Virus record (IMG/VR): IMGVR_UViG_3300042923_000281
Coordinates: 124,001-188,000 of that record
Source of the DNA: a virus
DNA length: 64,000 bases
Strand: one strand, 5' to 3'
The notes beneath the pieces are model-generated. The model was not told the origin of the DNA, ran no database searches, and saw only the letters and a program-made list of their open reading frames with translations. The position numbers and the translations under genes are program-made. Below, piece after piece: positions 31,725 through 39,352 of this stretch (its first letter is position 1; the number at the start of each line of letters is the position of its first letter).

Positions 31725-32655
31725 CATCCACCTCTGGAGTCAGCTCCTGCACGTAGCCTGTGTCGTAACCTTCCTCGCCGGGCAAGATGTTGTTCTTGTC
31801 ACCGACGAAGACTTGCATGTAACGTTTCATGCCAGCATTCATCGCCCCCAGTAGGCGCGTGGTAGCCACAGGACCCATGACCTGCTCAGTAGCGACTGCT
31901 TTAAGAGGTTCGCCACCAGGACCGACTGTGTAGCCAGGGATCGTGAACGGGATGTTCTCAATGAAACCACCCGTTTCAATGGCCCACTTGGTGAGTTGTG
32001 CCAACATTGCACCGGAGTTCGGACCAGCGTTGACAATCAACACTTCGTAACCGAGTTTGCCTTGAGCGCCGTACGTGTAAGAGTACGACCTCCAAGTGTC
32101 CTTCGGGTCATTGGAAGTGACGTTCTGAACAGCGAAGCCTTGTTCCGCAGTCGCCATGTCCTGATTGCGCTTGAACCAGCTCTTGAACAAGGCCATCTTC
32201 TTCGTTTCGAAGCTACCGGCCTTGTGGTCGCCCATCCAGCGGAAGTAGGTCTGACGGTCGAAGTTCACATCGGTGATGAGCGGGGAACGGTAGCCTGTAG
32301 CGTACAGTTCACGCTCGTACACCGACATGGCATTGAACTGCTCATCGCCAATGGCCTGCTGCAATCGCCGCATGCAATCAGGAGTAGGCACCAATTCAGC
32401 CTTCGGGTCGGCTTTCATGAAGAACCAGTCGAAGTAGCGGTCGATGTTGTCCGGGATCACTTCGGCATCACTGACTTCATTGACCATGCCACTGGAGATC
32501 AAGGTTTCAAGGAAGATCTCCTTGCGCTCGTCCAAGGTTTCCTTACGAGCGATGCCGTGGCGCTGGAACGTTTCCCATTTCTCGTAGACATCGAGCGTGC
32601 CATCGACGACGAAGACGAGGAAACCCCAGATAGAGATGTAGGTGTTAGTTTCCAT
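31708..32655 (-). CDS. Hypothetical protein
   Basis: A 315-residue protein starting METNTYISIWGFLVFVVDG. The N-terminal hydrophobic stretch is short and interrupted by Asp, so a true membrane anchor is unlikely. The C-terminal 130 residues include a GYEVLIVNAGPNSGAMLAQ segment and a Gly-rich loop, which could form a nucleotide-type pocket, but I cannot name a family. Confidence 0.78.
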   Translation of the reverse strand: METNTYISIWGFLVFVVDGTLDVYEKWETFQRHGIARKETLDERKEIFLETLISSGMVNEVSDAEVIPDNIDRYFDWFFMKADPKAELVPTPDCMRRLQQAIGDEQFNAMSVYERELYATGYRSPLITDVNFDRQTYFRWMGDHKAGSFETKKMALFKSWFKRNQDMATAEQGFAVQNVTSNDPKDTWRSYSYTYGAQGKLGYEVLIVNAGPNSGAMLAQLTKWAIETGGFIENIPFTIPGYTVGPGGEPLKAVATEQVMGPVATTRLLGAMNAGMKRYMQVFVGDKNNILPGEEGYDTGYVQELTPEVDDEQRN

Positions 32656-32663
32656 GATGGACC

Positions 32664-33443
32664 TCAGCGATAGGTGATGGAGTTTTTATCCAGACAGGTG
32701 ATCAAGTCACGGTAAGCTGCGTTGAAGTAGACCACCGAGTCATGGTCACTGAACATCGCTTTCATCGGACCATCGCGGAACTTCTCGAAGTAATCGACCG
32801 CGTCTTTGGCGTCGTACAGCTTGATCTCGTCCGGAATGATTCCAATGGCCGTTGGGTAGCGGTGATCACCCTGATACCCGGCGATGATTGCAGGGCCTTG
32901 CCAACCGCCCTCAATCCAACCTAGATCGGTGAACAACTTGATACACGGATGCAAGGTGTTGTTCGACTTGATGAACATCATGGGCTCTGGGGCCGTGATA
33001 AGTCGCGCGGTTGCACCGATTTTCTGTGTCAGGTCTTCCATGCGGCCGGCGAGGTTATGGCACTCGTCGATGTCTTCAATCCAATCGCCTGGTGTTTCGA
33101 TTTCATCCCAAGTTTGAGGAATGTATTCCGGTGGGACTGGAACGTAATCCAAGTGACGATGGAAGTCATCAGGCATGTGTGACAACACATAGGCGTTTAC
33201 GTAGTTGCCTTCCGGGTTCTGGTGATACAGCTTCCGAGCATCAACGTAGTTGAAGCACTTCCCGCGAAGGATGATGTATTCATTACGTTTGAGGTTTTTG
33301 ACAGCCGTAGCAATGGCGGCTAAGTCCATGACCGGTTCAGACTGAGGAACAGGTTCAGAAGGCATACGGGCAGGTGGAGTCACAATTACCTCGACGTCAG
33401 GGAGCATACCAAGTTTCTTGAGAACAACGGCGAACCAATTCAT
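32664..33443 (-). CDS. Hypothetical protein, first gene of an early-type unit
   Basis: A 259-residue protein starting MNWFAVVLKKLGMLPD. It has a Pro-rich linker (residues 20-40) and then a globular region with many Tyr and Asp residues. No motif found. A TACATTAT box at 33476-33483 lies about 35 bases before the ATG, so this gene probably starts a transcript covering the genes down to 26341. Confidence 0.78.
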   Translation of the reverse strand: MNWFAVVLKKLGMLPDVEVIVTPPARMPSEPVPQSEPVMDLAAIATAVKNLKRNEYIILRGKCFNYVDARKLYHQNPEGNYVNAYVLSHMPDDFHRHLDYVPVPPEYIPQTWDEIETPGDWIEDIDECHNLAGRMEDLTQKIGATARLITAPEPMMFIKSNNTLHPCIKLFTDLGWIEGGWQGPAIIAGYQGDHRYPTAIGIIPDEIKLYDAKDAVDYFEKFRDGPMKAMFSDHDSVVYFNAAYRDLITCLDKNSITYR

Positions 33444-33475
33444 TGTCTTTCCTAGAGGGTTAGGGATTCACCGCA

Positions 33476-33483
33476 ATAATGTA
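33476..33483 (-). promoter_or_regulatory. Candidate early promoter box TACATTAT
   Basis: Minus-strand GGCAATACATTATTG, nearly the same context as at 8789-8796. It lies between 33502-33780 and 32664-33443. Confidence 0.6.
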
Positions 33484-33501
33484 TTGCCGTAATAAAGTTG
33501 A

Positions 33502-33780
33502 CTAGCGTCGCTCGTCATGGACTTTGTCAAGGGTGATGATATCGCTCACCCCGTACGTCTCAAACCGACGAAGCAGATGTAGGTAACGCTCAGTAATTTC
33601 CTTCTGTTGAGTGAAGCGTGTAAAGACAGGGTCGCCTTCGGTCGTTGGTTGAAGGATGGTCGTGTAGTACTTCAAGTCCTCTTCAAGGTCAAAAAAAGAT
33701 TGGCCCTTCAAGGGATGACGGAGCATCTCTTCGTGTTGTGCTGGGGTGAGAGGTCCGGATTCTTCGGGATCGTTGTTCAT
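33502..33780 (-). CDS. Hypothetical protein
   Basis: A 92-residue protein starting MNNDPEESGPLTPAQHEEML. Acidic N-terminus, helical middle, basic end (LDKVHDERR). Its ATG overlaps the stop of 33777-34238 by four bases. It is the last gene before a promoter box. Confidence 0.75.
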   Translation of the reverse strand: MNNDPEESGPLTPAQHEEMLRHPLKGQSFFDLEEDLKYYTTILQPTTEGDPVFTRFTQQKEITERYLHLLRRFETYGVSDIITLDKVHDERR

Positions 33781-34238
33781 GGCTGGTTCCTCTGGAAAAT
33801 GTCATTGCGTGCTGCTTTGGCTAAGTCATCATCAAGTTCCTTACGGACGTCGAAAAACGTGTACGCCATTACGCCACATGCAAGCCATGGTCCTTCCATG
33901 CGCTCGATGGAGTACACACCTAGCCGGTGCATGGTTTCTTTAAAGATAGCCTGAAGTTCGTCTGTTCGCCCGGCAGGGAGGTCGTGTTCAAACTTGGCAC
34001 CTGGCGGAATAGCGTTCTCAAACACCAGTACCATGTTCGGTGAATCAACCAGCTCATCACGGATCTGAACATGGACAATTTGCACATCAGGGACTTCGGT
34101 CTTTACCTTGTAGAAATGTTGAGTGCCTTGTGTTGTCTTACCGACAAGTACTGGATCGAAACCACGATACTCGAGGATCAGCTCGTCGGATATATCGGGT
34201 TCCTTACCAAAGGCAACAATGCTCATGTTGAAAGCCAT
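33777..34238 (-). CDS. Hypothetical protein
   Basis: A 153-residue protein starting MAFNMSIVAFGKEPDIS. The ATG at 34238 has AGGAGG six bases upstream; a longer frame runs through the terminator at 34261-34282 and inside the next gene. Mixed alpha/beta composition; no recognised motif. Confidence 0.75.
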   Translation of the reverse strand: MAFNMSIVAFGKEPDISDELILEYRGFDPVLVGKTTQGTQHFYKVKTEVPDVQIVHVQIRDELVDSPNMVLVFENAIPPGAKFEHDLPAGRTDELQAIFKETMHRLGVYSIERMEGPWLACGVMAYTFFDVRKELDDDLAKAARNDIFQRNQP

Positions 34239-34260
34239 ACAGCCTCCTATCGGGATATAA

Positions 34261-34282
34261 GCCCCGAGGCGAACCCCGGGGC
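34261..34282 (-). terminator. GC-rich hairpin followed by TTAT
   Basis: GCCCCGGGG-TTCG-CCTCGGGGC on the minus strand, followed directly by TTATATCCC. It lies between 34288-34491 and 33777-34238, so the latter needs its own promoter or readthrough. Confidence 0.75.
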
Positions 34283-34287
34283 ATTGG

Positions 34288-34491
34288 TTACGGATTTGAA
34301 AATTGCTTGAGGAACACTGACTCAGCAATAACCCAGATCTCACCGATTGGACTATCGTGAGTAGGTTCCAGATTGGTGTAAACAACCATCGGCCATGAAC
34401 AGTCTTGTCCGTGTTTACCACGATGAAGCACCTTAAACCGAAGACCTGACGGAGAAAGGTATTCGTGATCCTTTTCAACTTCAGAAAGCAC
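34288..34491 (-). CDS. Small hypothetical protein
   Basis: A 67-residue protein starting MLSEVEKDHEYLSPSGLRFKVL. It has an SH3-like small beta composition (FKVLHRGKHGQDCSWPMVVYTNL, then GEIWVIAESVFLKQF). The ATG overlaps the stop of the Tat-signal gene by one base. Confidence 0.72.
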   Translation of the reverse strand: MLSEVEKDHEYLSPSGLRFKVLHRGKHGQDCSWPMVVYTNLEPTHDSPIGEIWVIAESVFLKQFSNP

Positions 34492-34796
34492 TACGGGTAC
34501 GTCACGACAGTGTGGAAGAAACGCTCATCAAAGTCGTTTTGTTTAGCGGTAGCGAGTGCGTGTTTAATGTCGCGAGGCGTGACGACCCGATTGGTCTCGA
34601 TGCCCGCACACGCTTGCTCCTGAGTGGCCACGACATACTGACCATTCAACTGGTACGCTAACTCACCCAGAGTATCGAGTGGTTCAGGCGCAGTGGTGGC
34701 GATGAGGTCAGGGATGTTCGCAATAGCAGGACCTGCCACGAGAGCACCAGCGCCCAGACCTAACAGACCTAAGAATTCACGCCGATTGGGTTTCAT
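34491..34796 (-). CDS. Exported protein with Tat-type signal
   Basis: A 101-residue protein starting MKPNRREFLGLLGLGAGALVAGPAIA. N-R-R-E-F-L-G-L-L closely follows the twin-arginine consensus, with a weakly hydrophobic Gly/Ala-rich core and an A-x-A cleavage site near residue 26. The mature part (about 75 residues) is unrecognised. A Tat signal implies export of a folded or cofactor-bearing protein, which is unusual for a phage. The ATG overlaps the end of 34777-35115. Confidence 0.7.
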   Translation of the reverse strand: MKPNRREFLGLLGLGAGALVAGPAIANIPDLIATTAPEPLDTLGELAYQLNGQYVVATQEQACAGIETNRVVTPRDIKHALATAKQNDFDERFFHTVVTYP

Positions 34797-35115
34797 CGAG
34801 TGGGGCCTCTTCATGGAAAGCTTCGTCTTCGGCAGTCGGAACATCAACTGTCTTGGACTCGTCTTGCTGCTTGCGCACTGCCTGTTCGGTGAAGTACACC
34901 GCAGCCTCATGCGAACCCAGCTTGGTCAGCAGGTTGCGCTCTTCGTCCTTCGGGTCTTTCTTGGCCAGGTTCAGGCTGATCAACTCGCGCATGCCGGGTT
35001 TATTCGGCAGGTCAGCTTTGGCCAATGGGCCTTTGTTGAACAACGCAGTGAACACGGCCAGAGCGTCATCGCTCATGGTGTACGCACGGACCTGATTGAC
35101 ATTCTTCTCAGACAT
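34777..35115 (-). CDS. Hypothetical protein
   Basis: A 112-residue protein starting MSEKNVNQVRAYTMSDDALAVF. It is helical with an acidic C-terminus (PTAEDEAFHEEAPLDE). The ATG at 35115 with AAGGAA upstream overlaps the end of the HD-domain gene. The centre (FNKGPLAKADLPNKPGMRELISLNLAKK) could be a winged helix, but this is uncertain. Confidence 0.75.
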   Translation of the reverse strand: MSEKNVNQVRAYTMSDDALAVFTALFNKGPLAKADLPNKPGMRELISLNLAKKDPKDEERNLLTKLGSHEAAVYFTEQAVRKQQDESKTVDVPTAEDEAFHEEAPLDETQSA

Positions 35116-35833
35116 CGGGTGTTCCTTTTTCTTTCGCGTATTCTTGAAGCCGTACAAGGTAACGGGGAGCGTAAATGTCCCAGATAGCACGACCGGTTAC
35201 TGTGAAGAGCTCTGCGGATTCCATGAACTTGGATTGTCCGACCAGCATCTCTTCATAGGTCACGTCACGTTTCGCCGCTACCTGTATCTCAGCACGGAGG
35301 TCTTCCATGACGAGGGTAGGATCAAGACTGACAGTCGCATAAAGGACATCGCAATCCCGCATGACCATCTCCAGCTTGTTGCGCGGAGGGATCACAAACG
35401 GAAACTCGGTGCACTCGATGGCGCTATCAATGACTTCAACGACGCGACTTGGCAAACTATAACCGTTGCGTGCAATTAACTCCGCGACGAACTCACGGGT
35501 ACTGAGGACGTTGTAGTGGTCGTTGTCCTTGCCAGCTGAATGACCGTAGTCGTGCAACAAGGTGACGAACATCAACGCCACGTACGCCCAATCACCGCCA
35601 AGGCCGAGGTCTTCACCTTCAGCCTCCCACATGACCTGAGCAATGCTCCAGACACCCTCCATGTGTGCGTTGTTGTGATAAGGTACATTGGCCGAAGGGT
35701 TGCCTTTCAGCACCTCGAGCAACTTACCTTCCAAACGAGACATGAAATGGTTCAGAGCAGGCATCTTGACGCACACCTGCTCATGTTGCCTCATGCTCGC
35801 AAGGATTGTTTCAAGAGGGAACGTGGCTTTCAT
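35108..35833 (-). CDS. HD-domain phosphohydrolase
   Basis: A 241-residue protein. YHNNAH (residues 52-57), LLHDYGHSAG with HD at 94-95, and RDCDVLYA with Asp160 and Asp162 form the metal-binding pattern of HD/PDEase-type metal-dependent phosphohydrolases (His, His-Asp, distal Asp). The family hydrolyses phosphate esters such as nucleotides or cyclic nucleotides; substrate unknown. Ligands look intact, so it should be active. In a phage it may recycle nucleotides or remove a defence signal. It overlaps 35833-36051 by one base. Confidence 0.7.
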   Translation of the reverse strand: MKATFPLETILASMRQHEQVCVKMPALNHFMSRLEGKLLEVLKGNPSANVPYHNNAHMEGVWSIAQVMWEAEGEDLGLGGDWAYVALMFVTLLHDYGHSAGKDNDHYNVLSTREFVAELIARNGYSLPSRVVEVIDSAIECTEFPFVIPPRNKLEMVMRDCDVLYATVSLDPTLVMEDLRAEIQVAAKRDVTYEEMLVGQSKFMESAELFTVTGRAIWDIYAPRYLVRLQEYAKEKGTPDV

Positions 35834-36051
35834 CAGAACCTCTTCATCTTTCCATCACGACCGCGTTGATAGAAAGGCTGCACACGAAGCTTTTTGTTCG
35901 TGCGTTCGCCTTGGTCATTGGGATGATCGCCATGGAAACGATCGTCACAGCACGGATCTGGACCTAAGTCCAACTCTCCGTAAAGTGCGAGGAGATCATC
36001 CGTGTTACGTGACTTCCCCCGGAAGTGACCGATATGAACATCGCTAAACAT
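35833..36051 (-). CDS. Small hypothetical protein
   Basis: A 72-residue protein starting MFSDVHIGHFRGKSRNT. It has a C-C-D-D-R-F-H-G-D-H cluster (about residues 34-43) that could bind metal, and a basic C-terminus (RGRDGKMKRF). Its stop overlaps the HD-domain gene start by one base, so they are co-translated. Confidence 0.7.
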   Translation of the reverse strand: MFSDVHIGHFRGKSRNTDDLLALYGELDLGPDPCCDDRFHGDHPNDQGERTNKKLRVQPFYQRGRDGKMKRF

Positions 36052-36063
36052 GGTTCAGCTCCT

Positions 36064-36552
36064 TCAATGGTTGCTGTAGATGACGCGTTCTACCCCGACC
36101 GCCCTCAACTGCTCGAACCACATGCGGTAGGCAGGTTTGAGGTGCTCGGTCCATGTGACTTTCTCGTCACCGTAACCAGTGTTAACGAGTTCTTTATCGA
36201 AGTCGTACGCCAACATCTCGTCGAGCATGACCCAACTGATGCTGCTGCGGTACTCGTCCTCGAACAGTTCTTTGATCTCGTCGTCTGCATCTTCCGGAAG
36301 ACCGCGCTTGGCCCACGGAGCATACTCGTCAGGCTCACAGTACTCGCCCGGAGACTGAAAGTCTTGACGCTTGGCAGACAGGATACCCAGTCGCTCAAGG
36401 TTGATACCCATGGATTTGTCGATCTTGTCCATCTGATCCAGCTTACCGTAGTGATGCGGGAGTTCAGGGTCGTAACCCAATCCTTCAGGCAGGACGATGA
36501 ACCACTTGTCACCGATCTTGCGCTGACAGACGATCTGAGTGTACGTACCCAT
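36064..36552 (-). CDS. Hypothetical protein
   Basis: A 162-residue acidic protein starting MGTYTQIVCQRKIGDKWFIV. The N-terminal part is beta-like; the rest is helical with Asp/Glu-rich segments (EDADDEIKELFEDEYR). No known motif. The start overlaps the stop of 36552-37061 by one base. Confidence 0.78.
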   Translation of the reverse strand: MGTYTQIVCQRKIGDKWFIVLPEGLGYDPELPHHYGKLDQMDKIDKSMGINLERLGILSAKRQDFQSPGEYCEPDEYAPWAKRGLPEDADDEIKELFEDEYRSSISWVMLDEMLAYDFDKELVNTGYGDEKVTWTEHLKPAYRMWFEQLRAVGVERVIYSNH

Positions 36553-37061
36553 CAGACTGCTCCTTCAGGCGCCGGTGGCACGTAGAACGGATTGCGTTCA
36601 CGGCTTACAGCGCCGTCACGGGCGACCTGGATGTACGGGGCGTCTTCGATCTTCTCAGGAACTGGTTCACGGAACCAACCTTCTTTGAGAGCGGCCAGCA
36701 TCGCATCAATGCCTTTGACCTGCTGCGCATAGAGCGTACCGCGTTCACGACGCCAGAGCACAATGCTGAAGTGCTTGTCGAAGGTTTCGAGATCAACCTC
36801 GAACTCTTGGTAAACCAAGCGAGGGCCTTTGTAGTCTTTATATGGACCGTCCGGCACATGCAAGAAGATGTCTTGAAGGTGATTGTCGCGGTTGTAATCG
36901 GTGAAGAGGACGTGAGCCACGCCGTCTACGGTGACAGGAACCACAGCCCGATCTGCATCACCTACCTTTGACAGCTGAGGCGTGACGATCAAACGGAACC
37001 CTTCATGAAAACACATAAAACGATGGCGGTCTTCATCGAGTATCGAACGAAGTTTCAGCAT
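36552..37061 (-). CDS. Hypothetical protein
   Basis: A 169-residue protein starting MLKLRSILDEDRHRFMCFH. A beta-rich centre (VVPVTVDGVAHVLFTDYNRDNHLQD) is followed by a helical part and a Pro-rich end (FYVPPAPEGAV). Not recognised. It follows 37063-37263 after one base. Confidence 0.78.
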   Translation of the reverse strand: MLKLRSILDEDRHRFMCFHEGFRLIVTPQLSKVGDADRAVVPVTVDGVAHVLFTDYNRDNHLQDIFLHVPDGPYKDYKGPRLVYQEFEVDLETFDKHFSIVLWRRERGTLYAQQVKGIDAMLAALKEGWFREPVPEKIEDAPYIQVARDGAVSRERNPFYVPPAPEGAV

Positions 37062-37062
37062 G

Positions 37063-37263
37063 TCACTTCTCCTCAGGAATGGGCTCTTCGCACTTCTTCA
37101 CGGTCAGTTCGTAGAGATCAGCAGCAGCATCAACGATCTCACGCCGACCACGGGTGCCGTCAGAACCGATGTCTTGTCCACGACCACTCAAACGAGCGTT
37201 CAGGATGTACTGCAACATGAAGTCGCGTTTGGTAGGATTGACCTGCGTGTTCGAAGTAGCCAT
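37063..37263 (-). CDS. Small hypothetical protein
   Basis: A 66-residue protein starting MATSNTQVNPTKRDFML. Mostly helical, with an Arg/Gly-rich loop (RLSGRGQDIGSDGTRGRR) in the middle. Part of the same tightly packed operon as 37273-37416; GGAAG precedes the ATG. Confidence 0.72.
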   Translation of the reverse strand: MATSNTQVNPTKRDFMLQYILNARLSGRGQDIGSDGTRGRREIVDAAADLYELTVKKCEEPIPEEK

Positions 37264-37272
37264 GAATCTTCC

Positions 37273-37416
37273 TTAATGAAGCTTGCCAGCCCGCTTGAGC
37301 TGGATAGCGGTGATCTGGTCTTTAGCTTTTTCGATGTCAGGGAGGATAGACCGATTGCCCTCCCTCCACCGTGCCCACCGCTCTTCAGCAGTGGGCGGCT
37401 TCTTGGCAGACGCCAT
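37273..37416 (-). CDS. Small basic protein of 47 residues
   Basis: A short gene that fills the gap between 37263 and 37416. The protein reads MASAKKPPTAEERWARWREG at its start and ends LKRAGKLH. The ATG shares a TAATG junction with the upstream dioxygenase-like gene, and GGAAG after its stop serves the next gene. Basic, helical and Trp/Arg-rich; nucleic-acid binding is possible. Confidence 0.7.
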   Translation of the reverse strand: MASAKKPPTAEERWARWREGNRSILPDIEKAKDQITAIQLKRAGKLH

Positions 37417-38588
37417 TAGCCCTTCATGAACTTGTCACGACGAGGCAGGATGTCGTTCGACGGTTTGATGCCGGTAGGGTTCTCGGTGTAGCCTTCAAAC
37501 CAAGGACCGTTATTGGGCATGGACAGACGCACGAACTGACGCTTGGTGGTTTCTTCCACGGGCAACGATTCGTGGATGCACGCACCGTCAACCCAGTAGA
37601 CATCACCCGCCCCGAAGATAACGGAACCACAGGCACTGAGGTCCATCTGATCGGCTTCACCTTCACTGCCGATCTCGCCACGTGCGATCCCCAGCCAGGC
37701 TTTGCAGTGAGCGGTGCTGGACACAGTCAACATGCCGTTACCAACGCTGCCCCAACCACCGCCACCACCCCAGGCGCCACAGCGACCTTGGTAGTAGCCG
37801 TCTACGTGCAGGCCAGAACGACGCAGGGTCTCGCCTGGTTGCAGCTCTTGCTCATCGATGGTCAGATAACCGATGTCACCCATGAAGCGTGATTCAACCA
37901 TGCCGAACAGGTCGTAGACGAGGTCCATGTACTGGACAGGCACACCGTCAAGGCAACCGAGTTTGACCGGCATCATCATGACACGCAGGCCAGTGAAGTC
38001 CGGGAACGGCATTGGAGAGTGGTTCCACACCTTGCGGAACGTGGAGACTACTTGTGGTGCGGGTGTGTTCATTTCCACCTCTTTGGCATAGTCGCGATAC
38101 ATGCGGACGGATTCAGCCTCAAGGCCGAACTTGATACGCAGTTCACCCAGTGCAATCGTGCCTTCTGGCAACCCGGTTGGCGGAGCCACTACCAGACTGT
38201 ACATGGCCACGAACGAGAAGTCCTTCAATTTCATCACGACCACAGTACCTTGAAGGTCTTTGTGGTGGCTGACAGTCAGGACCTCAGGATGCACACTACT
38301 GAGGAGGAAGCGGTTAACCATCCCGGGAGACGAGAACACCACCGAGCGATCTTCCAGCTCCTGAAGTGTGTCCTCTGGCTCCACGATGTTGACCTGCACG
38401 TAGTGCTTGGCTGCTTCGCGCATGACCGCGTCAACGATCGCTCCATCGAGGACGATCTTGGCAGTGGTGCCGATCTGCTCAACCGCTTCGGTGAACGGAA
38501 TATCGACGATGCCTTTGAGAATCTTGATCTCACGGGTGAAATCAGGTTCTTCAACAAAGGGTACAGAGTAGAGACGTTCAAAGCACAT
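37416..38588 (-). CDS. Putative 2OG-Fe(II) dioxygenase-like protein
   Basis: A 390-residue protein. The C-terminal half shows the pattern of 2-oxoglutarate/Fe(II) oxygenases: H261-V-D263, a distal His339 in CIHESLPV, and Arg350 or Arg354 (KRQFVRLSM) at the usual distance for 2-oxoglutarate binding. A very Gly/Trp-rich loop (GAWGGGGGWG, 271-280) follows the HxD. The N-terminal 180 residues are unrecognised. In phages such enzymes can modify bases or proteins. Fold and activity are inferred from three motif positions only. Confidence 0.55.
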   Translation of the reverse strand: MCFERLYSVPFVEEPDFTREIKILKGIVDIPFTEAVEQIGTTAKIVLDGAIVDAVMREAAKHYVQVNIVEPEDTLQELEDRSVVFSSPGMVNRFLLSSVHPEVLTVSHHKDLQGTVVVMKLKDFSFVAMYSLVVAPPTGLPEGTIALGELRIKFGLEAESVRMYRDYAKEVEMNTPAPQVVSTFRKVWNHSPMPFPDFTGLRVMMMPVKLGCLDGVPVQYMDLVYDLFGMVESRFMGDIGYLTIDEQELQPGETLRRSGLHVDGYYQGRCGAWGGGGGWGSVGNGMLTVSSTAHCKAWLGIARGEIGSEGEADQMDLSACGSVIFGAGDVYWVDGACIHESLPVEETTKRQFVRLSMPNNGPWFEGYTENPTGIKPSNDILPRRDKFMKG

Positions 38589-38597
38589 GACGATTCC

Positions 38598-38816
38598 TTA
38601 CGGGGCAGTGGAGATAGAGCAGTTATCGTGAGCACCTTTACCGTCAGTCACGAAGAAACGTATTCCGTGTTCAAACCCAGAATAGATCTTACAGCCTGGT
38701 GTTTCCCCCACGTAGCGCATGTTGGGAGACTTGGCATCATTACTGGAGCGTGCTTCTTGAGGACCGCAGCTCACTACTGCTAACAGCATGAGCAACAAAA
38801 TGGGTACATTCTTCAC
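38598..38816 (-). CDS. Small lipoprotein
   Basis: A 72-residue protein starting MKNVPILLLMLLAVVSCGPQ. The lipobox V-V-S-C puts the lipidated Cys at 17, giving a mature peptide of 56 residues with two more Cys (GCKIYSG, DNCSIS) that may form a disulfide. Residue +2 is Gly, which does not favour inner-membrane retention. Phage lipoproteins act in superinfection exclusion or lysis; which applies here is unknown. Confidence 0.78.
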   Translation of the reverse strand: MKNVPILLLMLLAVVSCGPQEARSSNDAKSPNMRYVGETPGCKIYSGFEHGIRFFVTDGKGAHDNCSISTAP

Positions 38817-38827
38817 GGTAATTCCCT

Positions 38828-39073
38828 TTAAGCGGTGTGAGCGATCTTCAGGCGCTGAGACTTGGACATCTGCAAGAGGATCTTGGCCAGCTCCTCACCT
38901 TCTTTATCACCCTCGTTGATGGCGTACTCGATGCACCACTCGACGTGATGGTTATCGACGTTGAAGTCCTCGAGGACGATGTGAAGCGAATGCCAGACTG
39001 GATGGTCCAGGTGGTAGGCTTTAAACCGATCAAGAACTTCAGGCACGGTAATCGTGGCAGATGGCGCAGTCAT
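38828..39073 (-). CDS. Hypothetical protein
   Basis: An 81-residue helical protein starting MTAPSATITVPEVLDRF, with a His/Asp-rich centre (HLDHPVWHSLHIVLEDFNVDNHHVEW). Its ATG overlaps the stop of 39070-39342 by four bases. No family recognised. Confidence 0.75.
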   Translation of the reverse strand: MTAPSATITVPEVLDRFKAYHLDHPVWHSLHIVLEDFNVDNHHVEWCIEYAINEGDKEGEELAKILLQMSKSQRLKIAHTA

Positions 39074-39342
39074 AACTCACCTTGTTGAGCCAGCACGTCC
39101 TTGATAACGTTCAGGTGCGTACTGGCAATCTGTACATGGTCAATGCCGCAGGATCGTCCACTCATGATCGCGACAATGGCTGGATACTTCTTAGGCCGAC
39201 CGTAAACTTCCATCTCCTTCCAGTCGTCAAACTGTTGCTTGATGGCTTTACGCAGACCCGCCTGGGTACGCACGATATACATCGAGCCGCCCAGGTGAGT
39301 CATGTTCGGCTGCTTACCTTCTTGCAACCGAGGATTGGACAT
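39070..39342 (-). CDS. Hypothetical protein
   Basis: A 90-residue basic protein starting MSNPRLQEGKQPNMTH. Composition suggests an alpha/beta fold with a basic helix (AGLRKAIKQQFDDWKEME). No recognised motif. It follows the SPFH-type lipoprotein gene by about ten bases. Confidence 0.75.
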   Translation of the reverse strand: MSNPRLQEGKQPNMTHLGGSMYIVRTQAGLRKAIKQQFDDWKEMEVYGRPKKYPAIVAIMSGRSCGIDHVQIASTHLNVIKDVLAQQGEL

Positions 39343-39352
39343 TTACTGCCCC

